DNA from: FEN-1279 sp964501535
GTDB lineage: Bacteria > Bacteroidota > Ignavibacteria > Tepidaquicellales > Tepidaquicellaceae
NCBI GenBank assembly: GCA_964501535.1
Contig: CAZCSV010000003.1
Span: 62,001-126,000, forward strand
DNA: 64,000 nucleotides
Reading direction: 5' to 3'
Under the pieces are notes generated by a model. That model saw nothing but the letters and a program-made list of their open reading frames with translations. It was not told where the DNA came from and made no database searches. The translations under genes were made by a program, and so were the position numbers. This document shows, piece after piece, positions 16,055 through 25,624 of the stretch (its first letter is position 1; every line of letters starts with the position of its first letter).

Positions 16055-18051
16055 TTTTTCATTAGTGAATCAATTTTCTTTTTTGCGTTTTCATCGGCGG
16101 AATTAATATTCAGGATTTTTTTATAATATTCTATCGATTTGGATTTATCATTTTTCCTCGAATAATATTCCGCGAGGCCGTTGAGGGCATTCAAATTTTT
16201 TTCGTCCAGTTTTATCGCCTCTTCAAAATATTGCTTTTCCTTTTCGTCATTTCCCAGACCGCGATAGCAGAGAGCAATATTATTCATATATCCGGATACG
16301 CCCAAAGGATTACAGCGAATCATTTCCTCGATATCTTTAATAGCTTCTTCATATTTTTTGTCCTTATAAAACTGGAATGAGCGTTTTTCGAGGAAGGCGA
16401 CGTGATTCGGGTCATTTTGCATTTGATTATTACCCTGGTTTTGCATACCATTGGTACTGCCGATCAATTTCATCTGTTCGAGCTGGGATTTCGAGCCTCT
16501 GTAATCCGGGACAATATTCTGCAATTTTTCGAGCATTCCTATTGCATCTTCCATTCTTCCTCTTTGCTGGTAAATATTGGCGAGCTGGTAATACCCGTCG
16601 GGAGCAAGGGAATCGACATCAAGTCCGTCTTTAATTTTTATTTCGGCGGAATCCAAATTTCCTTTAACCAGATAAATCAGACCAAGGTTATGGTGAGCGA
16701 GTACGTTATTATTCCTGATTTCTATAGCTCTGCGATATCTTTTTTCCGCTTCATCGAACTGTTTCCTGTTGGCGAAAATATTTCCGATATTTACCAGAAG
16801 GACGGAGCCATCTTTTCCTTCACCAGTAAGATACAAAGTGTCATTATCTTTCCACTGATAATTTCTTTTAACCGTCAGATAAGTAAAAGCGAGAAACACA
16901 ACGAGCAATAAAGGAATAACGAGGTTTTTAGACTTTTCACTCATAAATTCAGACATCAGAAAAGCAATCAGCAGAGAAATTGCAAATGAAGTAATATACA
17001 GAAACCGTTCGGCCATAAAATTCATAGTCGGTATGATATTCATAACCGGAAGCAAAGTCACGAATACAAACAGAATGCAAAATGTAATTTTGCCATAATT
17101 CTTATAAAGGGCAAACGAAACGATTAACAAAGCAACGGCCAGGACAACGGAAAAAATAACGCTATCGTCCAAAAAAGAATACGAATCCGGAATCACGCCG
17201 TTATAATGATAGAGCAAACCGACAGGAAAGACAAGGAGTTTAAGATATACAGGAATGGTTTTCAGCATCGTTGCAAACACAGTGACAAAATCCTTTCCGT
17301 AAAAATAGTTATACTTGGTTCTCTCGACGACATCTTTCAGGACCAGATATCTAATCACCAGATAAAATAAAGTCAGCAGAACAAACAGTGCATAAGTCTT
17401 CCAGTTATCCAGAATTTCCCTGAAAGATTTTTTTCTCCACAAGAAGTCGAAAAGGATAATAATAACGGGAAAAGTAACAATCATTTCTTTCGACAGCAGA
17501 CCGAGGGCATAGAATACAAGAGAGAGCACAATATATTTATTCATATTTTCCTCAACATAGAGCAAGTAAAAATAGAATGCTGCGAAGAAAAACAGAGTGA
17601 CGAGAGAATCGGTTCTTCCGCTTATCCAGCTGACGGCTTCTGTATGCACGGGGTGTGCGGCAAAAATCAGTGCAGATACAAGCGAAGCGAGCAAACCGTA
17701 TTTATACTCAGAAAACAGCCTGCGTAATAAAGCAAAAAGAAACAGGACGGCAATAGTATTTATAACGATATTAGTAAGATGAAATCCTTTAGGAGTCAAA
17801 CCCCAGAGTGCATAATCCACGGTATACGTAGAAGACACCACGGGTCTATAATATCTTCCGATAACTTTATGAAAGCCTTCTTGGGCAGTAAAGAACTTTG
17901 GAATATTGGACAAATCCCTAATAGCCATATAATTCTGGACAACGCTTTCATCATCGAAGACAAAATCATTCTGGAGTGTATTAAAGTATACAAGAAACGA
18001 AAAGACGGCAATAATAATATAGCAGTGTACAGGCTTTAATTTTTTCATCAT
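16051..18051 (-). CDS. TMTC-like membrane protein with C-terminal TPR repeats
   Basis: The 666-residue protein has an N-terminal polytopic region (about residues 1-400) with a DDESVVQN acidic loop and the conserved HPVHTEAVSWISGRTDSL motif of the O-mannosyltransferase (TMTC/DUF1736) family. Multiple TPRs follow from about residue 415 (FDEAEKRYRRAIEI, HHNLGLIYLVKGN, YYQLANIYQQRGRMEDA, ALNGLAEYYSRKNDKSKS). By analogy it may glycosylate exported proteins at the membrane. It starts 15 bp after the lamin-tail gene stop, so the two likely form an operon and the lamin-tail protein could be a substrate. Two adjacent ATGs at 18049-18051 and 18046-18048 are possible starts. Confidence 0.8.
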   Translation of the reverse strand: MMKKLKPVHCYIIIAVFSFLVYFNTLQNDFVFDDESVVQNYMAIRDLSNIPKFFTAQEGFHKVIGRYYRPVVSSTYTVDYALWGLTPKGFHLTNIVINTIAVLFLFALLRRLFSEYKYGLLASLVSALIFAAHPVHTEAVSWISGRTDSLVTLFFFAAFYFYLLYVEENMNKYIVLSLVFYALGLLSKEMIVTFPVIIILFDFLWRKKSFREILDNWKTYALFVLLTLFYLVIRYLVLKDVVERTKYNYFYGKDFVTVFATMLKTIPVYLKLLVFPVGLLYHYNGVIPDSYSFLDDSVIFSVVLAVALLIVSFALYKNYGKITFCILFVFVTLLPVMNIIPTMNFMAERFLYITSFAISLLIAFLMSEFMSEKSKNLVIPLLLVVFLAFTYLTVKRNYQWKDNDTLYLTGEGKDGSVLLVNIGNIFANRKQFDEAEKRYRRAIEIRNNNVLAHHNLGLIYLVKGNLDSAEIKIKDGLDVDSLAPDGYYQLANIYQQRGRMEDAIGMLEKLQNIVPDYRGSKSQLEQMKLIGSTNGMQNQGNNQMQNDPNHVAFLEKRSFQFYKDKKYEEAIKDIEEMIRCNPLGVSGYMNNIALCYRGLGNDEKEKQYFEEAIKLDEKNLNALNGLAEYYSRKNDKSKSIEYYKKILNINSADENAKKKIDSLMKN

Positions 18052-18066
18052 AATAGAATTTCAATT

Positions 18067-20289
18067 TTACAATTTAGCTGCAATTACAACCGTAGTTTTA
18101 GTCTGTTCTACAGTTCCTCCAATATCATTTATTGCTTCGATAAATAAAATGTAAATACCGATTCTCAATTTTTCGCCGTTATCATTTTTACCGTCGAAGA
18201 TAATCTGGCCTTCGCTGCCGCTCAGCCGGTTATTCAGCAAAGTTCTGACCATTCTGCCTTTCACATCAAAGACTTTAACTCTAATTTGAGCCATATTTTG
18301 CTTTAATTTATATTTTATAATAGTAAAATCCTCGAAACCATCGCCATCAGGCGAGAAAGGGTTCGGAGAAACGTCAACAGAATTAGTGCTTGAGATATTT
18401 ACTGTGAAAATGCTGTTTTTTTCGCCGGGTGTTCCTCCCAGGGCGGCGGTAGAGCTGTTCCAGTTATTTCTGTCGTTGGAATTAAGAAGCGGATTAATTC
18501 TCTCGAGGGAATATCCCTTCGTATCGGGCAGATTCGAATTATGCCATCCTGGGCTATAGCAAACCGAATCAATTACGTTATTAAGCACATCCGAAACTCT
18601 AAGCATTTCGCCAGAATTACTCAAGGAGAGACTTTCATTATAAATAATTTTACGAGAGGGTTCAGGGATTCTCAATCCCGAGAATCTGTTAAATACAGTT
18701 GTATCTTTTGCAAGGACCAAATACTGTCCGGGATAAATAATGAAATTGCATGTATCGAACAAATTGCAGACATCGGAGGATATATTTATTTTCCATCCGG
18801 ACAGATTCATGTTTTTGGATGTCGTGTTAAAGAATTCAATCCACTCGCAACTTGAAGTCAGAGGATCGAACATGATTTCATTCACGACAAGGTCATTTTT
18901 CAGGTATGAAGTAAGATTCGACAGTGAATTTGCCCTTGCGGGAGATGAATGCTCGCAATCGAGTGATGTTAACCAGTTAGTGGAATCATTCGACGGGCGG
19001 TTCGGGGATACGCGCTCCAGTGAATTCCTGGAATTATTCCCTCCCCATTTCGATTTATACGATACTCTATCGACAATATTATTGAGATAATCATAGACGG
19101 TTACGACATCTGCGTCATCATTGAGTGCCGGCAAATTCCCAAGGAATACGATTTTATTTGTATCAATCTGAGTATGATTATTAAGGATTGAATTATTTTT
19201 AGCAATTACGATATAGTCATTCGAATTAATTATTTTGCTATTTGCAGTAATAATTAAGGGGTTGGATTGTGTTGAAGAATCGGATATTTTCCAGTTGGCA
19301 ATATTGACAGGGTAATTTGTATTATTAAACAATTCAACCCATTCGCACTCGACAGCGGATTTTGGGTGATACATAATTTCATTTATAACGAGCGAACCAT
19401 TTACCGTACCGCCTCCGCCGACATTGATATTTTTAACGAGAAAATTATTTAAAGTATCATTATCGGGTGGATACATAATTTTACCAATATACTGTTTCAT
19501 TCCACTATCGATTCCTGCAACGGTATAAGTATAAATCAAAGAATCATTCGCATTCAGAATCGTAGACGGGAAATTCTGAGTATAAATAAGTTCCGACGGT
19601 TTAACAATGCTATCCAGGTTAAGATTTTTATAAATATTCAGAGAAAAACCGGTTGCAGAATTCAATCCGACATTTTTTATATGGAATTTGAGGGAAAGAG
19701 TATCACCGGTTTTCGGATTTTGTGGTGAGAAAGTAAACGTATACAACTTCAAATCATATTGTTTCGGAGTAACCGAGTTGATACGATTCGGAGTAGATTT
19801 TTGCAAATCTACTGATGTTCCCCAGTTACCAGGGTTATTCGTTGGAGCGCCAGGATTTATTCGTTCGAGCGAATGTCCACCCGAGCCACCCCAAGCGGAT
19901 ATATAGCGTAAGGAATCTATTTTATATCCTGTGCCATCCAAGACGACCACATTATCGGTATCGTTATTCAGGGCAGACCAGGTTGTCTGAAAGATAAGTC
20001 CGGAAAAGCCGGGATGATATTGTCTGACAGCCGATGAATCCTGGCAGATGACAGCATATTGATATGCATTTAAATTGACACTTGAATTTGAAATGGTTCT
20101 GAGCGTACCTGTTTCATCTTTCCATTTCCACAGGAACATATTTACGGAATAACTTCCCGAATTATAAATTTCGAACCATTCATATTCGGTTCCGCTGGAG
20201 GGAGAATACATAACCTCGTTAATAACGACCTGTGATTTCAGTGGGAATGCCAGAAAGAGCAAAAAGGCGGAGATAAATAATTTTTTCAT
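18067..20289 (-). CDS. Secreted protein with three lamin-tail domains and FlgD-like C-terminal domain
   Basis: ATG 20287-20289 starts a signal peptide (KKLFISAFLLFLAFPLKSQ); an upstream TTG at 20301 adds only four residues. The 740-residue product has three lamin-tail domain repeats beginning VVINEVMYSPSS, LVINEIMYHPKS and LVVNEIMFDPLT, each followed by the EW.E.FN pattern and a SLERINP segment. Between the first and second lies a CARDB-like region (about 180-290). The C-terminus has SPNPFSPDGDGFEDF and a FlgD Ig-like fold ending VEQTKTTVVIAAKL, which is often found on secreted proteins of this phylum and is related to, but not the same as, the T9SS type A domain. Confidence 0.85.
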   Translation of the reverse strand: MKKLFISAFLLFLAFPLKSQVVINEVMYSPSSGTEYEWFEIYNSGSYSVNMFLWKWKDETGTLRTISNSSVNLNAYQYAVICQDSSAVRQYHPGFSGLIFQTTWSALNNDTDNVVVLDGTGYKIDSLRYISAWGGSGGHSLERINPGAPTNNPGNWGTSVDLQKSTPNRINSVTPKQYDLKLYTFTFSPQNPKTGDTLSLKFHIKNVGLNSATGFSLNIYKNLNLDSIVKPSELIYTQNFPSTILNANDSLIYTYTVAGIDSGMKQYIGKIMYPPDNDTLNNFLVKNINVGGGGTVNGSLVINEIMYHPKSAVECEWVELFNNTNYPVNIANWKISDSSTQSNPLIITANSKIINSNDYIVIAKNNSILNNHTQIDTNKIVFLGNLPALNDDADVVTVYDYLNNIVDRVSYKSKWGGNNSRNSLERVSPNRPSNDSTNWLTSLDCEHSSPARANSLSNLTSYLKNDLVVNEIMFDPLTSSCEWIEFFNTTSKNMNLSGWKINISSDVCNLFDTCNFIIYPGQYLVLAKDTTVFNRFSGLRIPEPSRKIIYNESLSLSNSGEMLRVSDVLNNVIDSVCYSPGWHNSNLPDTKGYSLERINPLLNSNDRNNWNSSTAALGGTPGEKNSIFTVNISSTNSVDVSPNPFSPDGDGFEDFTIIKYKLKQNMAQIRVKVFDVKGRMVRTLLNNRLSGSEGQIIFDGKNDNGEKLRIGIYILFIEAINDIGGTVEQTKTTVVIAAKL

Positions 20290-20459
20290 GAAATTATTCA
20301 ATTCAGTTATTGTATCAATTCAATATACAATGTATAAAAACATTATTCAACTGAAAAGAATAATCACAGAAAAAAAACTACTTCCTCCGTTCCTGTTAAA
20401 AATAGCAATAAAAGGCAAGGGTAATACGTTTTTTTCAACGTCTTCTGAACACAGGAAAT

Positions 20460-21182
20460 TTATCTACGATTTCCCATTATTCTCAGAAGGAACAAGAACA
20501 TATTTATGAAATCAAGATACAGGCTCAATGCACCCATAACTGCGACTTTTTTTCCCTCCTCGGTTTCGAAGCTCATCTGCTGGGCAGCTCTCTTGATTTT
20601 CTGAGTATCCCAAGCGGTCAATCCGACAAAAATCAAAACGCCGATATAGCTTATCATCATATCCAGTATCGAGTTTTGCAGGAATATATTAACGACAGAG
20701 GCAATTATTAATCCAAAAAGACCCATCATCATGAAAGTACCTACACCGGCGAGATTCATTTTCGTGATATATCCGAACACGCTAACCGAAGCGAACATCG
20801 CGGCACAAATAAAGAAAGTATAGGCAATAGATGTACCAGTATAAACAAGAAAAATGAACGAAAAAGTCAGTCCTGTCAGAAACGAATACAGGAAGAAAGC
20901 ACCGATTGCAACGGCGGAGGGCATTTTATTAATGGCGGCGCTCAAGACAATAACCACGAGTAGCTGAGCTATCATCAATCCGTAAAAAATAAACGGATTA
21001 AGCAAAATGAATTCCAACAAAGTTTCAGAAGTTGACACACCGAAAGCAACGAGACCGGTAAGAGCCAGACCCATTGTCATCCAGTTATAGACATTGAGCA
21101 GGAATTTTCTCAGTTCAGCGGTCGAAAAGGCAGCTTCGACGGGTCTATACTGGTCAGTATATTGTTGATTATAATTATCCAT
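20460..21182 (-). CDS. Bax inhibitor-1/YccA family membrane protein
   Basis: The 240-residue protein has seven predicted membrane helices and ends with the BI-1 pattern LYLDFINMFLFLLRIMGNRR. The conserved AWDTQKIKR and GALSLYLDFIN segments form the C-terminal pore region, including the acidic residues thought to control conductance in this family. Bacterial members are reported as proton-sensitive calcium leak channels or as partners of FtsH. It lies 43 bp after guaB on the same strand, so it is likely the last gene of the deoA-guaB operon. The functional link to nucleotide metabolism is not obvious. Confidence 0.9.
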   Translation of the reverse strand: MDNYNQQYTDQYRPVEAAFSTAELRKFLLNVYNWMTMGLALTGLVAFGVSTSETLLEFILLNPFIFYGLMIAQLLVVIVLSAAINKMPSAVAIGAFFLYSFLTGLTFSFIFLVYTGTSIAYTFFICAAMFASVSVFGYITKMNLAGVGTFMMMGLFGLIIASVVNIFLQNSILDMMISYIGVLIFVGLTAWDTQKIKRAAQQMSFETEEGKKVAVMGALSLYLDFINMFLFLLRIMGNRR

Positions 21183-21225
21183 ATTTTATAATTTAATTTT
21201 ATATTTAAGTTAAAAAATTTTTCAA

Positions 21226-22692
21226 TTATCCTTTAAGGCCGTAATTCGGTGCTTCCTTAGTAATCTTCACGTCGTGCGGATGAGATTCTCTAAGTCCGGC
21301 ATTAGTAATTTTCACGAACCTTGTTTTAGTTTTCATTTCAAAAATATTTTTTGCCCCGCAATAGCCCATAGATGAGCGAAGGCCGCCGACGATTTGATAG
21401 ATAGTATCTCTCAGTGGACCTTTATACGGGACGATTCCCTCTATACCTTCGGGGACAAGTTTTTTAATATCGTCTTCCATATCCTGAAAATACCTGTCTT
21501 TGCTGCCTTCTTTCATAGCTTCTATAGAGCCCATTCCGCGATAGACTTTAAAGCTTCTTCCTTCGAGCAGTACTTTTTCGCCGGGAGTTTCATCTGTACC
21601 AGCGAGCATTCCGCCAATCATAACAGAATCGGCGCCTGCGGCGATGGCTTTGGGAATATCGCCGGTTTGTTTAATTCCTCCGTCAGCGATGACCGGAATT
21701 TTATATCTCTTAGCGGCTTTTGAGCATTCGATAATGGCGGTCAGCTGGGGTACACCCACGCCGGCAATAACCCTTGTTGTACAGATAGAGCCGGCACCGA
21801 TTCCGACTTTTATACCATCAACGCCTGCTTTTATCAAATCGATTGTTGCCTCAGCGGTAGCCACATTTCCTGCAATCATTTCTACATTGATTGCGGATTT
21901 TATTCTTTTAACCATATTAACCACAGCAGATGAATGTCCGTGTGCGGTATCGACCACGATGACATCCACACCCGATTTAACAAGTTCCTCAACCCGTTCC
22001 ATAGTATCTCTTGCAATTCCGACAGCGGCACCGACTCTCAGCCTGCCGAAATCATCCTTACAGGCATTCGGGAAACTTTTTCGTTTCTGAATATCCTTAA
22101 AGGTTATCAGACCTTTCAGATACCCGTTTTTATCCACGACGGGAAGTTTTTCGATTCTATGTTTTTGCAGAATTTTTTCTGCCATTGACAAATCGGTACC
22201 AACCGGAGCGGTGATAAGGTTTTCTTTCGTCATAATATCTTTTATAAAAATATTTTCATCCGGGTCGAATCTCAGGTCCCTGTTAGTCAGGATACCGATT
22301 AATTTTCCGTCACTATCCACAATCGGAATACCCGAAATACTGAACTTGGACATGACCTGATTTGCGTCTTTTATTTTTTTATCGGCAGTAAGTGTAACGG
22401 GTTTCATAATCATACCGCTCTCGCTTCTTTTAACCTTATCGACTTCCGAGGCCTGTTTTTCTATGGACATATTTTTATGAATAATACCGATACCGCCCTC
22501 GCGGGAAACAGCGACAGCCATTTCCGTTTCAGTAACCGTATCCATAGCGGCGGAGAGCAGCGGAATATTCAGGGCAATATTTTTTGTCAGTTTCGTCCTC
22601 AAATCGACCTCACGGGGAAGGACTTTCGATTTACTCGGGACAAGCAGAACATCATCAAAAGTAATAGCCGTAGACAATATTTTATTTTCCAT
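21226..22692 (-). CDS. guaB: Inosine-5'-monophosphate dehydrogenase
   Basis: The 488-residue enzyme oxidises IMP to XMP with NAD+, the first step towards GMP. It has a TIM barrel interrupted by two CBS domains (about residues 95-205, e.g. ITNRDLRFDPD and DKNGYLKGLITFKDI). The catalytic cysteine is in GAGSICTTRVIAGVG, and the substrate-loop motifs GGMLAGTDETPGE and GMGSIEAM are intact, as is the flap region YKGPLRD. Length matches the bacterial family. It starts 19 bp after the M23 peptidase gene stop on the minus strand and belongs to a five-gene run from deoA. Confidence 0.97.
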   Translation of the reverse strand: MENKILSTAITFDDVLLVPSKSKVLPREVDLRTKLTKNIALNIPLLSAAMDTVTETEMAVAVSREGGIGIIHKNMSIEKQASEVDKVKRSESGMIMKPVTLTADKKIKDANQVMSKFSISGIPIVDSDGKLIGILTNRDLRFDPDENIFIKDIMTKENLITAPVGTDLSMAEKILQKHRIEKLPVVDKNGYLKGLITFKDIQKRKSFPNACKDDFGRLRVGAAVGIARDTMERVEELVKSGVDVIVVDTAHGHSSAVVNMVKRIKSAINVEMIAGNVATAEATIDLIKAGVDGIKVGIGAGSICTTRVIAGVGVPQLTAIIECSKAAKRYKIPVIADGGIKQTGDIPKAIAAGADSVMIGGMLAGTDETPGEKVLLEGRSFKVYRGMGSIEAMKEGSKDRYFQDMEDDIKKLVPEGIEGIVPYKGPLRDTIYQIVGGLRSSMGYCGAKNIFEMKTKTRFVKITNAGLRESHPHDVKITKEAPNYGLKG

Positions 22693-22711
22693 AATATAAA
22701 AAATTAAAGTT

Positions 22712-23551
22712 TTATTTTACTGTTTTAACTTTCAACAAATCTTCGTACAAATTCTGGGGTTTAATATCGCCGTCATAATTTTTGACATACATTAAATGCA
22801 GATGTGTAGGAGAGCGGGACGGGAAGGCATTTTTGCCTGTTCTTCCCATAGTTCCCAGTTCCAAGCCGGGATAAACGAAATCTCCCACGCTGACATACAC
22901 TTTATCCAGATGTGCATAATAAAACAGACCATCGGTTGTGTTATCATAAACGTAGACGATATTTCCGCCTTTAATATCCATCATTTGAGTCGACCAATTT
23001 TTTCTGGTTTCGACCACGATACCTCCGCTGATAGAGAGTATTTTAACGGGTTTATCCGTATAATCATCCAGGCAATCCTGATTTTTATCGGAGATAAAGA
23101 TATCGTGTGCAGGATGTCCACCCGTACTGCCATCGAAGAAGTCGAAGTCCGCAATGACATAGCCGCTTCCGTTAGTGCCACCGATTGCGGAAGAAGTATA
23201 GCCTTTAACGGGGAACACCCACTGTGATTTTTTATAAACTTTCGGATTATTTTTAATTAAATACAAGTTTAAGTCTTCCATAAAATTCCTCATCGAATCG
23301 ACCGATTGTTTACGTGTTAATTTCTTATCTCTAACCTGTTTCATAACAGCATACCAGCCTTTTGCTGGAGTTGTAATAAATTCTTCGTCATCATTAATAT
23401 CTTTTACTTTCAGAGCTAATTTTTCGAGAGCGATTTTAAATTTTTTCTTTTTTGGTTTACCGTCATCAGGTTCAGGGGACAGCCGTGCATAGGCACTAAT
23501 GCTAAACAAAGAAACGAACAACAAAATTAAAAATATTCTTATTCTATTCAA
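22712..23551 (-). CDS. Secreted M23-family (LytM-like) peptidase
   Basis: The 279-residue protein begins with a signal peptide (RIRIFLILLFVSLFSISAYA). Its only plausible start is TTG at 23549-23551, because an in-frame TAA lies 15-18 bases upstream and the next Met is about 70 residues in. The M23 zinc motifs are present: HPAHD (HxxxD) and SPTHLHL (HxH), with the intervening FYYAHLDKV segment. Members cleave peptide crosslinks in peptidoglycan. The catalytic site appears intact, suggesting an active endopeptidase in the periplasm. It is sandwiched between the nuclease and guaB in the operon. Confidence 0.85.
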   Translation of the reverse strand: MNRIRIFLILLFVSLFSISAYARLSPEPDDGKPKKKKFKIALEKLALKVKDINDDEEFITTPAKGWYAVMKQVRDKKLTRKQSVDSMRNFMEDLNLYLIKNNPKVYKKSQWVFPVKGYTSSAIGGTNGSGYVIADFDFFDGSTGGHPAHDIFISDKNQDCLDDYTDKPVKILSISGGIVVETRKNWSTQMMDIKGGNIVYVYDNTTDGLFYYAHLDKVYVSVGDFVYPGLELGTMGRTGKNAFPSRSPTHLHLMYVKNYDGDIKPQNLYEDLLKVKTVK

Positions 23552-23568
23552 GGAATTAATATATTAAT

Positions 23569-24147
23569 TTATTTAAACTGTTCCAGGCCTTCAACAGGTC
23601 CCCAGAGTCCCCTTTTATTTTCTCTTGCTTCCCTTTGATATTTTCTGAGCTCATCCATTTTCGAAACGGGGAATTTTTCGAACACATATGCATATCCATC
23701 CCTGACAATTTTTCCGTTAACAAAAGTGCCGTCTTCAAGATAGACCCATCTAAGCAAACGGCCGTTTTTATCCTTATCGCTGTAACTCGGTTCTTTTTCG
23801 AGTATAACAGTTTTCCCCTCAACAAAATTTCTTACATAATCGCCAGCAAGTTTACCGAGTTTCATAATAGTTTTTTTATCCTGCCCCGAGGATTCAGCAT
23901 CTCTATCGAGTTTATCGGATTCATATTTTTCAGGGGTATCAATTCCGAGCAATCTCACCCTTTCGCCATCAGACAATTCGAACGTATCACCGTCGACAAC
24001 TCTTTTAACGACCAGAACTTCCCTGTTTTTATCGGACCATTTCTTATTCAGAAAAGAACCGTGATTTACGTAATAATAAATTATCGCTCCAACAATAATA
24101 ATCAGCGTAGCGCCTGACGATATTATTTTACCCGTTAATTTAAGCAT
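23569..24147 (-). CDS. Thermonuclease-like (SNase) nuclease, membrane anchored
   Basis: The 192-residue protein has an N-terminal membrane segment (IISSGATLIIIVGAIIYYYV) followed by a staphylococcal-nuclease fold. Family residues are visible in VKRVVDGDTFEL, the RVRLLGIDTPE motif (catalytic Arg and Glu), and NGRLLRWVYLEDG (second Arg); the end has KRGLWG. It probably hydrolyses DNA or RNA outside the cytoplasm. Its ATG overlaps the deoA stop by one base (TAATG), showing translational coupling. Together with the phosphorylase it could salvage nucleosides from external nucleic acids. Confidence 0.9.
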   Translation of the reverse strand: MLKLTGKIISSGATLIIIVGAIIYYYVNHGSFLNKKWSDKNREVLVVKRVVDGDTFELSDGERVRLLGIDTPEKYESDKLDRDAESSGQDKKTIMKLGKLAGDYVRNFVEGKTVILEKEPSYSDKDKNGRLLRWVYLEDGTFVNGKIVRDGYAYVFEKFPVSKMDELRKYQREARENKRGLWGPVEGLEQFK

Positions 24148-25451
24148 TATCCGATAATATCTAAAATCAGTTTTCTTTCTTCGGGTTTCGACTCTCCGAT
24201 AACAACGGCGTCCTGCAGAATTTTTTCCGCTTCGGAGATTTTAATTTCATCTTCCGCCCAGAGTTCAAAAATCTCCTCCCCTTTCGAGATTTTATCACCG
24301 GATTTTTTATTCAGTATGATTCCCGCAAGATTATCGATTTTATCATCCGCTTTTTTTCGTCCACATCCGAGTTCAATCGAAGCGAGACCGAACGAGAAAG
24401 CATTCATTTTACACACATAACCATCGAAGTCGGAGAATATTTTTTTTGAATATTTTGCTCTTTTATAGTTTTTCCAGTCCTTAACGTAATCCACGTCGCC
24501 TTTCTGCACTTTAACAATCTCAAGGAATTTTTGATAAGCACTTCCGTCCTTTAATTTTTTTTCTACGATTTTTTCCCCTTCCTCGATACTTTTTGCTTTA
24601 CCGCCGAGATAAATCATAGCGCCGGACAATACATTATTAACTTTATTCAAGTCATAAATTTCCTTTCCGTTCATAACTTCGAGGCACTCTTCGACTTCCA
24701 GCCAGTTACCAATTTTACGTCCAAGCGGTTCTTCCATATCGGTAAATACAGCGATTGCTTTTTTCCCGAATTTTTCAGAGACGGCCAGCAGGTGTTCAGA
24801 AAGTTCACGAGATTCTTTACTATCTTGCAGGTTAGCACCGCATCCGAGCTTTATATCGAACACAATGGCATCGGTTCCTTCTGCAAGTTTTTTGCTCATA
24901 ATGCTTGCAGTAATGAGTGGAATATTATCGACAGTAGCGGTAACATCCCTGAGGGAATAGATTTTTTTATCAGCGGGAGCGAAATCATCGTTTTGTCCGA
25001 TCAACACAACTCCCATTTTCTCCAATATTTTTTTATATTCGTCAACAGAAAAATTGACATTAAAACCGGGAATGGATTCGAGTTTATCGAGGGTACCGCC
25101 GGTATGTCCCAAAGCCCTTCCGGAAATCATAGGAACAGCGACACCGCATGAGGCGACCAGAGGAGCGAGTATAAGGGATGTTTTATCGCCGACGCCACCC
25201 GTAGAGTGTTTATCAACTTTCACTTTATCGATGCCGCTTAAATCTACGACTTTTCCGCTATGCAGCATAATTTCGGTCAAATCGTAGGTTTCCTCGTCAG
25301 TCATCCCGTTGATATGGACAGCCATAAGCAAAGCGGACATCTGATAATCGGTAATTTTACCCGAGAGAAATCCTTCGATAAAAAATTTTATCTCATGCTT
25401 CGTAAGCGGTTTTTTATTTCTTTTTTTCTTTATGATTTCTACGGGTAACAT
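24147..25451 (-). CDS. deoA: Pyrimidine-nucleoside (thymidine) phosphorylase
   Basis: The 434-residue enzyme splits thymidine/uridine with phosphate into base and (deoxy)ribose-1-phosphate. The anion-binding signature KVDKHSTGGVGDKTS (about residues 80-94) and the substrate motifs SGRALGHTGGTLDKLESIPG and YSLRDVTATVD are intact. The C-terminal alpha/beta domain is complete. The closest family type could be thymidine phosphorylase or the broader pyrimidine-nucleoside phosphorylase; sequence motifs do not settle this. It is the first gene of the deoA-nuclease-M23-guaB-BI1 operon and is divergent from comEC. Confidence 0.93.
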   Translation of the reverse strand: MLPVEIIKKKRNKKPLTKHEIKFFIEGFLSGKITDYQMSALLMAVHINGMTDEETYDLTEIMLHSGKVVDLSGIDKVKVDKHSTGGVGDKTSLILAPLVASCGVAVPMISGRALGHTGGTLDKLESIPGFNVNFSVDEYKKILEKMGVVLIGQNDDFAPADKKIYSLRDVTATVDNIPLITASIMSKKLAEGTDAIVFDIKLGCGANLQDSKESRELSEHLLAVSEKFGKKAIAVFTDMEEPLGRKIGNWLEVEECLEVMNGKEIYDLNKVNNVLSGAMIYLGGKAKSIEEGEKIVEKKLKDGSAYQKFLEIVKVQKGDVDYVKDWKNYKRAKYSKKIFSDFDGYVCKMNAFSFGLASIELGCGRKKADDKIDNLAGIILNKKSGDKISKGEEIFELWAEDEIKISEAEKILQDAVVIGESKPEERKLILDIIG

Positions 25452-25624
25452 TTACTAAAGTAATAAAAACTTCTTAAAGGTTAAAGGAAATTGAAAGCGA
25501 CATTAATAATTAAAGAGTTCAGTCAGCAGTCACAGAGTTTTTTTTCGAATCAAGCTAACGCAGGACACCATTTATTATCATTATTTTTAATTTTGTATTT
25601 ATTATATTTATTGAAATTATCAAT

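Noticed and set aside
20288..20509. Plus-strand 73-residue ORF between LTD and BI-1 genes
   Set aside because: It overlaps the 3' end of the BI-1 gene and the start of the lamin-tail gene, has no start context and no recognisable motif.
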